Made by a program: the position numbers and the translations under genes
Part shown: positions 12,591-24,039 of the stretch, in pieces
How positions within the stretch are numbered: position 1 is the first letter of the stretch
How the letters are laid out: every line of letters starts with the position of its first letter
The notes under the pieces: generated by a model
Told to the model about the DNA's origin: nothing
Database searches by the model: none
What the model saw: the letters and a program-made list of their open reading frames with translations, nothing else
Assembly: GCA_032622095.1 (NCBI GenBank)
Contig: CP136061.1
Coordinates: 200,688,244-200,752,243 of the forward strand
Reading direction: 5' to 3'
DNA from: Siphonodentalium dalli
Taxonomy: Eukaryota > Mollusca > Scaphopoda > Gadilida > Siphonodentaliidae
DNA length: 64,000 nt

Positions 12591-12877
12591 CAGTGGTGGA
12601 GCCAGGGTTCCCATTTAGGGGTGCACATTAATTAGCATATGTGGGGGATATGTGGGGGATATATCATGCATATGATATGCCGAAAGCATATCACGAAGGC
12701 CTGATTTGGGGAGCGCATACATGGGAGGGGTCGCCCCCAATCGTTGGTCCGGGGGCTCCCCTGGGCAGGAACACTGTGAATATTTGAATGCCTAGGAGGG
12801 ATTTCCTGACGTTTACATGACATTTGACATGTTTTTTGGGGGCGGTCTTCCCTAGGGCCCCATTGACCCCGCCACTG
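12591..12877 (-). mobile_element. hAT-like MITE in the right foldback arm
   Basis: It begins CAGTGGTGGAGCCAGGG and ends GACCCCGCCACTG. Its right half, reversed, matches 12330-12415 (ATGTCATGTAAACG, GGAAATC, ATTCAAATATTCA), so it is the mirror partner of the left copy, with extra internal sequence. Confidence 0.5.
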
Positions 12878-13183
12878 GACTGTACACTATTTAATAAGCG
12901 ATAAAACATGATCTTCGGAGAATCGGACCTTCGGAGAATCGGACCTTCGGAGAATCGGCCCTTCGGAGTTATAGACCTTCGGAGTTATGGGCGTTCGGAG
13001 TTATAGGCCTTCGGAGTTATGGGCTTTCGGAGTTATGGGTCTTCGTAGTTATGGGATTTCGGAGAATCGGGACTTCGGAGTTATGGGCTTTCGGAGAATC
13101 GGGGCGTCGGAGAATCTGACCTTCGGAGAATCTGACCTTCGGAGTTATGGGTCTTCGGAAAAACGCTACGTAACCGGCTGAAG

Positions 13184-15602
13184 ATTGGGTAGCAATTAAC
13201 TCAGATTGTCAAAAATTGCAACCACATCAGCTGTACTATTACAAAGGACACAACGGTTGAACTACATATAAATGAAAATATTTATTACTTTACTCAGGAC
13301 GTTGAATGGTTGCACCAATAATTTTTACTGCATTTAATTTTATTGCAAAAGTGATTCTCTTTCAACCTATTTGGGGTATCAAATTTATGAAAATAACTTA
13401 TTTTAGTTGTTATAACCTCAGTGGAGTGTTTCAAGTTCAATCTAGGGTTTGGTCACACCTTTTCTGATGCAGTTGTGCCCCTTTTTGACTGATTATTTTG
13501 TTGTCTAGATGAAAACTTGAATAAAATTTGTCAAAATTCCGTAGAATTTGAATTTGCTAATTAAGTGTCATCATAGACAGTTGGAAGTAAAGTTTGATCC
13601 ATTGATTGATGCCATTATTTAATTTTTTCGCTACCATAAAAAAAGTGCCGCCTTTTTCGGCCTTTCATTTAAATTTGTGGCATTTTTTGTGCTCTGTGAT
13701 AAGTCAGCATGCCAACTCAAAAAAAAAACCATCCAACTTTACCATAGCACACCTGATTTACATCTTGTTTCAATTTTGATGGGCCTAAGTTTCATCAGAC
13801 TATTAAGAATTCAATCCCAATATGCCTTCAATTTTATCATCTTTCTGCATCATGAAATTGTGACCAATATTGTTTAAATTATCATTGTAAAAATTTAAAT
13901 TGAATATTGCTCACATTATGCGGACAACCTATAACTGTTGTAATATATTGATCATAACTCAGTCAAAAGTCACCGGACCTTGACCAAATTTTAACATGAC
14001 CCGTGTCATCTTAAATGCGAACGTTATATTAAATAACAAGAACTTCTGTTCAATACTTCTCAAATTATCATCTGTACAACCCAAAAGTGTGTTTAAAAAT
14101 TGAGCATAACTCAGTCATAATCAGTGGACCATGACCAGTTTGAACTTGATCAGCTAGTTCTCGATTGTCAACTACATACCTAATTTTCATGGAATTCTCA
14201 GTAACATTATCCTCTGAATAATTGTCGGTGGACAACTATGTTTGGATTTGTTTTGATGAAATATACAGTTCAAATTGGAATCAAGGTTAGGACCAATGAT
14301 TTCTGCTAGTATTTGATTTTCTTGTATTGAGTGTCAAATTTGATGTTTTTAGACCAAGTACTGATATTTCCCTACAATCAGTCAAATATTGGGACTGAAA
14401 ACAAAAGTAGCTATCAGTCGTTTGGAAATTTCCAACCAGTGTTGTTGGGTTCGGAAATTTCCAACAGTTGGATAGTTTTAGATACCAGTTGGAAAAATCT
14501 AACAGCAGGAGGAGGTGCAAATGAAATTGCTCCAAAAGTTAGATCTGCTTCCAGCATGGAGTGTAGTTGGACATTCCAAGTTTCCCCCCTCAATTGTTTA
14601 TTCACAAAAAAAAATTACATGTGTATAATCTAATTTGGACCCAACTCACTGGCATGCCTTTTTGAATTTCAAATTTCGGCAGTAGTAGATGTTTTATATT
14701 CACACAATAATTAAATTACAGCAAAGCATCGATAATGATTCAAAAGTCTGGTGAAATTATTGTGAGGGAGTGGCATAACCAGGACTGGCTGTCTTCCTGT
14801 CACCCCCCGGTGTCAAAATAATAAATAAATTACAGTTATTATTAGGTAACTGAGCACATGGGAATATAAGTACATGTATCATTAAAAGTACAGTTTTGAA
14901 ATTCTGAGTGAATTCAAAGTTAGTATTACATTACAACTCTTGTCCCAAGTTTTCTAACTGTTGGAGATTTCCAAATTAACACCCCTCTAATGTTGGAAAA
15001 TTTTCAAAAGATGGTCATTTCAGATAAAAAGGCATAAATTTCACAATAGTTAAAAGTTAATCAAAGTCACGGACGGGTGATAGTAATTGATAATATGGTA
15101 TTCAAATAAGGTTTCAAATAAGGTTTCTGACTGTAGATACTAATTGGCCCACTTCAGACATTCAAATTTGATTTACCCCTACAAAATACATAAAATGTGT
15201 AATGTATCAAATTACATGTGTAAGACTGCAATGTAAAAAAAATTCTCTGGAAAAGAGTATTTTGATTCGGAGTGAGACCGCGAGCTGCCCCATAAAGAAA
15301 AATTACAATAATTGTTCTCGAAGGGTTGCTTGTGGTTCATATGTACCACACAGTCATGTGTTAAAGTTTTGTTTGTTTCTTCTATTCACTATATGTATCT
15401 ATAATTATTTCATATTGATTATTATAATATTATGTTCCAATAATACATGTATAGTTGATACTTAATATATTTATCAGAATAAAGAAAGTGTGAAAAACTT
15501 GTCTTTCATTAATGAAACATTTTGTCTCTCCTTGGGGTTTGGAAGGTAGGAACATGGTATGTTCCATTTTAAAAGTAATATAGATTTTCTCTGAAAACCA
15601 AA
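13184..15602. other. no gene seen
   Basis: A+T-rich. 13920-14260 contains decayed 'TGATCATAACTCAGTCA' and 'GACCATGACCAG' phrases of the common molluscan short-repeat type, and 14430-14480 repeats TTGGAAATTTCCAAC-like inverted motifs. The overlapping open frames at 14287-14633 on both strands give no recognisable protein. Confidence 0.4.
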
Positions 15603-15606
15603 TTAA

Positions 15607-16086
15607 AGGTACTCAATCCGATAAAGCTCCTCTCAATTACTATTTCAATGGCTTCGAGGGTCAAAAATATTTGATTCGAGTCGAGAAAGTCACCCATCAA
15701 AGCTCAGATTTGTTAGATATCGATTTTAGAAATCTATTATTTTTCATTATCGGGAATACTTTCTGGCCCAGATCTCAGTCAAAATTGCGTTATTATTACC
15801 ACTTGATTTTAGAGTTATCCATCCTTGTCTGTTTGAATAGAGTTTTGGTGTACAAATCTCGAGCAGGAAACGAAATTGACGGCAATTATTAGTACTCATC
15901 TCGAGAACATAAGAATTTTCAAAAATCAATATCTAATAACTCTGAGCTTTGTTTGATTGGTTCCTCGACTCGAATCAAATATTTGTTACCACCAAAGCCA
16001 AAGAAATAGTAATATAGGACCCTCTGATCGGATTGTTGTTGTTGGAATCTGTTGAGATGGGGACCCTCTGGTCGGATTGAGTACCT
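15607..16086 (+). mobile_element. 480-bp TTAA-flanked element, copy 1
   Basis: Termini are AGGTACTCAATCCGA and TCGGATTGAGTACCT, a perfect inverted repeat of about 15 bp. The left flank is TTAA (15603-15606); the right flank is TTTA (16087-16090), one base off. The same element, also exactly 480 bp, lies reversed at 39719-40198 with TTAA on both sides. TTAA duplication is the signature of piggyBac-superfamily transposition, but the termini do not start with the usual CCC, so I leave the superfamily tentative. Open frames inside (15671-15892, 15919-16320) look non-coding. Confidence 0.75.
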
Positions 16087-17392
16087 TTTAGGTGGTACAG
16101 AATTAGATATAATTTCATCATTGATGGTCATGGCAATTTGTTCAGGAAACTTAAATCTTACTAAATTTAAGATACATATACAAAATTTAGGTTTATTCAG
16201 CAACCTGGGACCCTTATCTACATGTGATGCAAGTTTTGGTTTATTTTGCATGAAAATGTATACTGCGTTGACTTTGCAGTTGTCAGTCTGTTTGTCCATC
16301 CAGGTATATATCATGGTCACGGGTTATCAGATCTGAATGAAATTTGGAATGGAGGTTTACTGGGGTCATGAATATATATAGCCCGCCTGTGAGGATATCT
16401 TAGCTATGGGTTATCGAATCTGAATGTAATTTGACTTCATGACTTATTTCCCTAGAGTACCAAATGAAGTCTATATCTTCCATTCTAGAGTGATGTTTCT
16501 TTGTTATTTAAAATTTAGCATTTTCCGTTTGAAGGATATCCTCCTGTTTATTTAAATTTGGTTTGCTGTTCTGACCATCTTTCAATTTGGCACCATGGGG
16601 ATATTCCAGCACCCAAGGTGCGACTTATTGTTTATGATACAATCAAATCAGTAGTAGATTAAGCCTTTCAAATTTTCAACTGAGGAACAGATACTTCTAT
16701 GAATAGACTGTGATATTTGAATGAGAGGCCGATAACGATCAGCAGATGTTAACCCATCCCTTGGCGATAGTAAATTACTATGATCGGAATCATAAATGAG
16801 AGTTTTTATGTTGAATTGTCGAGTATATTGTTATATACTATTATAGACAAATGTACACAAATTATTGGAATTTATGGGTCACTCGCATTTATATAAGAGA
16901 ATGCACTGGTACAGGATCTGTAATGCTGCACCACCACAGCCTTGGGTTAAATGTGAAGACGGTGACCTGGATATGGAATACTTGGGTTAAGAGAGTCCAA
17001 TTTAAGTTTACACTCATGATGTATCATATTCTACCAAAAACACCCATCAAGATAAAGACACCTCGCTGCTGACCCATTAATATCAATTATATAGCAGAGC
17101 TGTCGACAAATCACAGGCAATGTTTATATTGAAGGCTGGCATCTCTATTAAACCAATAACATTTATACTGACATCAGGCCATCTGTAGAGTGATATACTC
17201 AGCTGTGCAATGCAGCACATATGTTCTAGTCTACTGTTAATATCATGTGATGTGTATTGTTGAAACTTTTTTTTAAATTAGATACCATAGCTTTCTTTAT
17301 CTGCACATTGGCATAAGAGACATCAGAAAATAATATAGCCTTATCAATAGCTAAGTAGTCCAAAGGCATGGGATGGAATTGGTGAATGGGGT

Positions 17393-17607
17393 TTAACCCT
17401 TTCAGTGCCAAGTCCGATTTTTGTATCAACCCATATTTCCTTGATCATTTTTCAAATTTATTAATTATAATAATGTAATACATTGATGGAAAGAGCTCTT
17501 AGAGCTTTTACCATCAATGTATCACATTATTATAATCATCAAATTTGAAAAATGATCAAGGAAATATGTGTTGATGCAAAAATCGGACTTGGCACTGAAA
17601 GGGTTAA
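17393..17607. mobile_element. piggyBac-like MITE, near-complete palindrome
   Basis: Including the TTAA on each side it begins TTAACCCTTTCAGTGCCA and ends TGGCACTGAAAGGGTTAA. The two halves pair along almost their whole ~105 bp (AAGTCCGATTTTTG, CCTTGATCATTTTTCAAAT, TACATTGATGG), with a centre at AAGAGCTCTTAGAGCTTT. CCCTTT ends with TTAA duplications are typical of piggyBac MITEs. Confidence 0.85.
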
Positions 17608-17629
17608 AGTCGCTCCAAACAAATTTACC

Positions 17630-18010
17630 AGTACATAACACAATAATTTGGACCGATTTAAACCAAATTTGGTGTGGTGACTCGGGGTACCCTTGGCAGA
17701 GTTATAATGGTGTTAGTTTTTCAAATTTTGTTAACTTTAAACAAAAAATATTTTATTATATTTTGTTTTATATTTATATATATATATTTTTTTTTTAATT
17801 AAGCAAGGAACTCAATCTAATTTTTTTTTAAGAGTGAATATATTTTTCGAAAAAGGGCCATAACTCAGTTAAAAACAGTCGGATCAAACTCATATTCGAA
17901 CTCGATCTGTATTTTGGGCTGAGACACTCACAAATTTGGTTGCGATCAGATAGAAAATGTTTCAGTTATCGCATTATGCGTAAATTGTCTATGGACAGAC
18001 GGACGGACGA
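17630..18010 (+). repeat. decayed molluscan-type dispersed repeat
   Basis: It contains ACCAAATTTGGTGTGGTGA, CAGAGTTATAATGG, AAAGGGCCATAACTCAG, TTGGTTGCGATCAGATAG and finally GACAGACGGACGGACGACG. This grammar is shared by many dispersed repeats in marine invertebrates. A poly-T and AT-repeat stretch sits at 17760-17800. Confidence 0.5.
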
Positions 18011-18369
18011 CGAGTGGTCAATTTGGACGTTGACACTATGTTTACCTATGGTCAAATTAGTCACATCATCTCCAACTTCATTGTCCAGGTATTTTGGATC
18101 AAGGCTGTTGTTATTCTCCATATGCAAGATCAATGCATAATTGCATATCAACCCAAATATTCATATTTACAATTGCCGATTAGTGCATCACTTAAGAATA
18201 AGAATTAATATACATGTATGAAAGTAATGATGAGATATACTAAGTTGTGAGAAATTTCTAAACATAGTTTTGGTGGTCAAATTTTGAGATGAACATAAAA
18301 TAAAATATCGATTAGAGAGCTATCATGCTGAATATCATTGTAGATCGACTGATGTGTTGTGAAATCCCG

Positions 18370-18456
18370 TCCAAATTGAGGTCCACATTGAGGTAAAAAT
18401 TGAGGTACAAGGTACAAATTGAGGTAGGGCCTACAAGGTACAAATTGAGGTACAAG
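18370..18456 (+). repeat. minisatellite, AAATTGAGGTACAAGGTAC type
   Basis: ATTGAGGT recurs about five times with spacings of 13-27 bp (CCACATTGAGGTAAAA, ATTGAGGTACAAGGTACAA, ATTGAGGTAGGGCCTACAAG). It is low complexity; the open frames crossing it on both strands are artefacts. Confidence 0.7.
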
Positions 18457-19274
18457 AGGTGTTTCAAACCTGACCATATAAAAAAAAAATTACAAGCCAG
18501 TTCAAGATTGAAAATAATATATACATCCTTGAAATTTTGTTGCCAAGAATGTATATTTTATTTTTCAAGTAAGTTTATTTTATTTTTCACAAAAATGTCA
18601 GTGCATTTCGACCATCTACTTACTACCAAAAGTTTACCGTGTGTTGGCCTACGATGATTACAGCACATTGGATTTAGTAGCTATGGATAGTACTGTAGTC
18701 TTTACCCGTATCTCGCAATGTTTAGTGAACAAATTATGCCACTAACACATGGGAGTTGAATAATTGCATAGCACGAACGGCAGCTGATAGAAATTTCCAA
18801 GTGAAAATATTTTTAAGTTTATACCGGCGGTGCCATTTCGGTGCATGACCGGGGTGCAACTACGCAATGCCAGATCAACACAGTCCTGAGATCCGGCAAC
18901 TTTTCGTGTTAAGGTTCAGCAGTGGATTGGTGCCCCACTGCTTATTGAGTTAGGTTATCTACTGAACCGAACCTACATGTATCAGGCTACATGGACAGAA
19001 GACCGGCCGGGTTACGGGCCAAAATATTGGATCTACAATAGCGTATGTATAGGCCTACCCGATCGATATGTTAGTTACCGGTACTGTTATTTATAAGTAT
19101 AGGCCTACGTGTACACATGGTATTTTTGACATAATTCTGCAAAATTAATGGATAGCTAGGAATACTCTTCTGAGCTAGATACAACCGCTATATTGCTCTA
19201 AATGAACATGAAATTATCTTAGGCTATACAGGGTAACATTTCTGGAGGGTTTCTCCTCATACGTAATTTAATCC

Positions 19275-19294
19275 CCGCGCGTGTACACGCGCGG
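19275..19294. other. 20-bp perfect CpG palindrome
   Basis: CCGCGCGTGTACACGCGCGG is an exact inverted repeat, followed 4 bp later by ATATATATAACG. It stands out in A+T-rich DNA with few CpGs. It could be a promoter element or an extruded hairpin; no adjacent gene is evident. Confidence 0.6.
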
Positions 19295-19819
19295 TAGATA
19301 TATATAACGTGTGGGTCAGTTTGGGTATGCATATATCTATTTTTCAGTATAGTTGCCTAACTTACTGCTACATATTGATCTTTATCACATAGTTTGGGTT
19401 CACCATTTCGAAATTACTCAGCTTCGAATAAATTGCATGATTTTGTACACCACGTTAATTCGCTGTCTGATTCGATCTGTCTCATATTGCATATTAATTG
19501 CAAGGTATAATATATAACGATGTGTATACACATAGCAACATGTTACACTAAAACTAACTCACATCATTCAGAAACACGACTTATCAAGAGAATGTACGGA
19601 TGCCTAGATAATTTACTTAACTTTGAGCGATATATAGGACTAAAAATAAAAACCCGTGTGCTTGTGTGCAACGTTGAGACAATGGACTCTTTTCAAAGGG
19701 TTCATAGTGGACATAATTGCCTTTATCTTATAATGAAACTGTTTCATAATTAAAATGAATTTATTATGAATGTGTTTTACTAAGAACATCATGATGACAT
19801 GTTGCAATATTATTTTACA

Positions 19820-19933
19820 GAGAAAGAATCACTTTATATTTATGAAAAACCAGGAAGTAAATGTTCATTTTGGGAACTCATGAGTGTAAAACGTCATTGT
19901 TTACTGCGTACATATAATATGAAGTTTTGGTAA
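19820..19933 (+). CDS. possible last coding exon, unidentified
   Basis: GCAATATTATTTTACAG is a plausible acceptor ending at 19817-19819. The following frame reads KESLYIYEKPGSKCSFW and continues 36 codons to a TAA near 19933. The residue mix looks protein-like but matches no family I know. A good donor sequence, GTAAGTATAA, lies downstream at 20009, so a spliced 3' UTR is also possible. No upstream exon was linked. It may be chance. Confidence 0.2.
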   Translation, partial: EKESLYIYEKPGSKCSFWELMSVKRHCLLRTYNMKFW

Positions 19934-20309
19934 AACAAATTCAAGGTTAACACGAAGATTCGGAAAGACACTGAGAGTGAGAATAACGCATCGCTTTAGA
20001 CTTGAATTGTAAGTATAACATACGTTATAGAACTTAGATTCTCACAAACTATTCAACTATTCTTTTGGTGACTAGTGTCATAGTGATTACTTTTCACCTT
20101 TGCTCAAAATTTATACTTGAAGTTACACAATTTCGTGGTATCTGTTAACTTGCAATGGTACAGAGTCATAGTCATTATTGGGCGTATTCGAATCTTTATT
20201 CGTCTATGATCGTGAACGACATGTTATCAAGATCATATAAATATAGCACAATCGGTCCAAGATGTTGTCATCATTGTTGATAAATTAAAGGCTATAGTAC
20301 TAGTAATAC

Positions 20310-23060
20310 TAATAGTCCACTGTCCAGCGCATTTATGAGAAAACAGTGCCAAACCTCAAACTAAATTACTAATTGCAACACAATGTTTCTGAGCAGGATT
20401 ATGTCTATTAACCAAATATAAACAACATAGGCCCACTAAAAATAAAAAAGGATCAAGAAAGCGAAATTGGTAAATTTTGTGAAATAAATAAAAATTTGGT
20501 AAAACTAAATGACTCAATTTATAGCTTTTCAATGATGTTTATAAAAAAACTTTATTTCACATGTCTTTCCATTCGATTCATATATCTTTTTGTTGAGTAC
20601 ACAATCGTGATTACATAACAGAAAACATTTTCCAGATACGTTGAGTATTTTACGAGTTATGTGCCTCCAAAATTGGGAGTTTGTCTAATTTCGGAGCCTC
20701 AATTTCCAAGAATTAGCTAAAATCCATATTTTATGGTCTAGTATTTTAAAAACTAGAGAAAAATGAAGGGATGACTTGCTGTTGTATTAGTTGCCTCAAT
20801 ATATTGTGCACAAAAAATTATTACTTCATGCATCTATGATTGAGAACAAAATGTGTGTCCCATTCTATGGACTTTGCCATACTTGCCTTGTGACACAGAA
20901 CTGGTGTGATGAAATAGCATATTTGAGGTCATACAACTCAATAAATTGATATCCATATGCCCTGTATTTCTCATAACCTCTTACATGTAAGTGTACTAGG
21001 TTAAATACACTGTGCTGGAGTTGCTAAAGATGTGCCAAAATCAACTTTACGGCCCTGTGAATCCTTAGTATTGACTCTTTTCCAAAAAATGCCATTTTGG
21101 ACTGTTTTGGGGTGTTTTTGTCCATTTTTAATGTTTTTCTGGCACAAATAGTAAATATAAACAATGAATACAATTACCGTAGTGTTCAATGTGTAAAATC
21201 ATTTGAATGTTCCTCCTAAAACACTTAGTGTTGGAAAAATAGGATTACACTGGTTATGCTAATTCAACATTGAACAGTCACTGGATTTCACATGTTTTTC
21301 AAGAAACTTACTCCATATTTGAACATTGATAATGGGGTAGGTGAAATCAGTGCAAATCACAAAAGGCTATGATCTTGCCGCCATATTCTAGTCATTGGAG
21401 ACAAAGGGTTGTTTTATTCCATTTTGTGTAGATTATTCTTGCATAATAAAAAGTTTAGTACCGGTAGTTTAGTGGAGGTTTATTTAGAACTTTATGAGCT
21501 TGTTATATAGAACAACCCGGAAATAATTCACCATTTCGTCATCAAGTTGCAACAAAAAGGATCGTAGCTCTAAATATGAACATCAAAACAGGAAGCAGTA
21601 TACTCTGCATCAAATAATAATGATTGTAGGAGCTGGTGATAATAAAGTTTTATGCATCAAGGTCCATGTTTTCTGAGATTTTGTCAATATGGCTCCCCTA
21701 CCCCATTTATATTCAGATATTCAAATTTGGCATCAGTTTCCAAAAAAATTTGTGAAATTCAGTGACATTCATTGGCATATCCAATATAATTAAGGCTATT
21801 ATATCGACACTGAAGTGTTTTAGGAGGAAAGTTCAAATTATTGTACACATTAAACACACATTGTTTTCACAATTTTCACAAAAACCTTTAAAAATGGACA
21901 AAAACACCCAAAATGGCATTTTTTATAAAAGAGTCAATTCTCAAGATTCAAAGGGCCATAATTTTATTTTCTGGAATTTCCTTCACAGTGTGTTTAACCA
22001 TGTATACTTAAGTGATTATGAGAAATAAAGGGAAAATGGATATATATTTATTAAGTTGTATGACCTCAAATATGCTATTTCATCACGCTGGTCTGGACGA
22101 CAGGCAAATTTGGCTGTCCATACAATGGTGGAACACACATTTTGTTTAAGAATATTTTTGTCCTCTCAATCATAGATGCATAAAGAGAACATATTTTGTG
22201 TACAACCTAGAGAGGAAATGACTAAAACAACAAGAAATTCCTTCATTTTTCTTTAGTTTTTAAAATACAAGACCATAAAAAAAGGATTTTAACTAATTTT
22301 GAGAAATTGAGGCTCCGAAATTAGATAAACTCCAAATTTGGAGGCACATAACTAAAAAAATACTCAACGTATCTGGGAAAGATTTTCTGTTCCGTAATCA
22401 GGGTTGTGTACTCTACAAATTGGATATATAAATGGAAGGCATTGTGAAATATAGTTTTTTATAAACATTCTTGAAAAGCCATAAGTTTAGTATTTTTTAA
22501 TATCAAATTTTGACAAATTTATTTTACAAAATTCATCAATTTCGCATTTCTTGATTCTTTTTGATTTTTAGTATGTTGTTTGTGATTGGTTAACCCTTTA
22601 CCCAAAAAACCGGCCAAAACCGGCCAAATAAAGCTTCAACAGCCTAAAATATTTTCAGTCTGTCTCAATAGAACCATACAAATATGGATATCATTGGAAC
22701 CGGCTCCTTGACCACATTGTGATAGTTACAGTTATGCCCTGTGCCAATGCATTCTCTTATATATGCGAGTCGACCATAGGTCGCCTCGCATATATAAGAG
22801 AATGCATTGGCCTAAAAAAAATCTTTTTTTAACACTTTTTACCATTTTTTCTTACATTCTTTAACAATTTTATAATTTTTAATGTGTTAAGCCAATGCAT
22901 TCTCTTATATATGCGAGGCGACCTATGGTCGACTCGCATATATAAGAGAATGCATTGGCACAGGGCCCTTCTGTTGGGTAAAGGGTTAAAGCACTTATTC
23001 CCATGAGAAACTTTGTGTTGCAATTAGTTTGAGGTGAAACCATAAATGCACTGGACTATA
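20310..23060. mobile_element. 2.7-kb long inverted repeat (arms ~0.9-1 kb)
   Basis: Left arm about 20310-21345, right arm about 21690-23060. Matching reversed blocks include AATAGTCCACTG, CTCAAACTAA and TAATTGCAACACAA near the outer ends; then AACAACATA, CTTTATTTCACA, AACGTTGAGTATTTT-like, AATTTCGGAGCCTCAA, AATGCCATTTTGG and TTTGTCCATTTTTAA; and GGGGTAGG near the centre. The right arm is interrupted by the MITE at 22590-22989. The arms have diverged clearly, so this is an old structure. No terminal duplication or coding frame was found, so its class is unknown. Confidence 0.75.
22590..22989. mobile_element. piggyBac-like MITE with two inner palindromes
   Basis: It is bounded by TTAA (22590-22593 and 22986-22989), with ends TTAACCCTTTACCCAA and TTGGGTAAAGGGTTAA. 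Inside are two ~68-bp palindromes (about 22747-22814 and 22891-22960). Each folds on itself (CCAATGCATTCTCTTATATA pairs with TATATAAGAGAATGCATTGG), and the second is the exact reverse complement of the first. The insertion splits the right arm of the surrounding inverted repeat. Confidence 0.85.
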
Positions 23061-23248
23061 ACGCACATGTACCAGTCTCCACATTGCTGGCCACAGCACA
23101 ACTGTCTGTCATCGTTTGTCATTCGTCTTCAATGTGGTTGTTCTCTTTCCTATTTTCAAGACTCCTTGTCAGCTGACAAGTCTGAATGAACATCCACTTA
23201 CACAAAGTCTTATGGCTGGGACCATATTTCACCACAGCACAACAAATG

Positions 23249-23441
23249 ATTATTACCACTTTAGAGCGCGTTCTCTTGTAGATTTATAGTAAGTCAGTAT
23301 TTTACCCGCACGATATTAAGATTCCATAATTTTGAGGCGAATTTGAGCGTAAGCGGGTGTTAATGAGGCTTTGTTCCATTAACACCCACTTCCGGTAAAG
23401 TCACCGATCACGTGATCACATGAGGACAGAGTGGTAATAAT
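23249..23441. mobile_element. MITE-like element with 12-bp TIR
   Basis: ATTATTACCACT (23249-23260) and AGTGGTAATAAT (23430-23441) are exact inverted ends about 190 bp apart. An inner hairpin GGGTGTTAATG / CATTAACACCC lies at about 23357-23390. There is no clear target duplication. Confidence 0.55.
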
Positions 23442-23462
23442 AGTAATAACATGATTTTGTCT

Positions 23463-23570
23463 GGCGTCATGGTTTATTAACGGCCCTCCAGAATTATTAA
23501 CAGCCCTCGGGCCTAATAGGCCCTTGGGCTGTTAATCATTCTTGTCGGCCTGTCAATAAACCATGACGCC
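23463..23570. mobile_element. 108-bp palindromic MITE-like hairpin
   Basis: GGCGTCATGGTTTATT pairs with AATAAACCATGACGCC at the ends. The inner stem ATTAACAGCCC.. GGGCC pairs across a short loop. The whole 108 bp folds into one imperfect hairpin. Confidence 0.65.
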
Positions 23571-23965
23571 TTAAAAAAAGACCATTTTTGTGAGTCATCT
23601 TTTATAACCCAATATACATGTACTACTAGTACTAGTAGGCCTTGATCCAAATCTGGGCCACATTGGGCCCATGGTTGAAAAGTTAATAAATGCGCCAAAA
23701 ACATGACCGAGTTATACACACACACCCTCACACACACAAAGATACACTCACAGATGGCAGGTTTTTATATACCGGTATATAGATTAGATCATTTCTGTTG
23801 AGTATAATAAGAGATGGCCCCATATATGGCTGGATTTAGGTACAGTCTCCCTTTAAATAGATTGTTATATATCATTTTCAACATAGCAATCAACATCATG
23901 ACCAAAGCTATTTGTACTTTACATAATTTCATTCTAAAATAATTTATCTGCCCTTGTCATTTCAG

Positions 23966-24036
23966 AATGGTGTATATACATGTGGTCAGAGGTCTATGTA
24001 CAGAATTAGAAGTTTTGGAACTGCTAGATGTGACTT
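23966..24036 (+). CDS. well-formed internal exon candidate, 71 nt
   Basis: The acceptor (CTGCCCTTGTCATTTCAG) is pyrimidine-rich and the donor is CTT|GTAAGTGATT, both close to consensus. Two frames are open. One reads NGVYTCGQRSMYRIRSFGTA then RCDL; the other reads MVYIHVVRGLCTELEVLELL. I do not recognise either. No flanking exon of the same gene could be tied to it, so it could be an isolated exon of a long gene or a chance pair of splice-like sites. Confidence 0.3.
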
Positions 24037-24039
24037 GTA

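Larger units (their letters stand above)
11907..13175. mobile_element. foldback-type element with tandem-repeat arms
   Basis: The outer parts are inverted copies. 11920-12200 is built from ~32-bp units containing TTCTCCGACGGCCCA and AACTCCGAAGACC; 12905-13165 is the same motif reversed (CTTCGGAGAATCGG, CTTCGGAGTTATGGGC). The arms continue inward through GTTTTATCG and AATAGTGTACAGTC and then hAT-like ends CAGTGGCG (12248) and CGCCACTG (ending 12877), to a spacer near 12466-12560. An 8-bp direct repeat GGCTGAAG flanks the whole (11899-11906 and 13176-13183). Long inverted arms made of short tandem repeats are the hallmark of foldback elements. No transposase frame is present; open frames at 11888-12079 and 12987-13181 are shadows of the 32-bp repeat. 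Confidence 0.75.

Noticed and set aside
12248-12877. One hAT element spanning both CAGTGGCG ends
   Set aside because: The outer flanks are inverted (TGTACAGTC / GACTGTACA), not direct, so they are part of the foldback arms rather than a target duplication.
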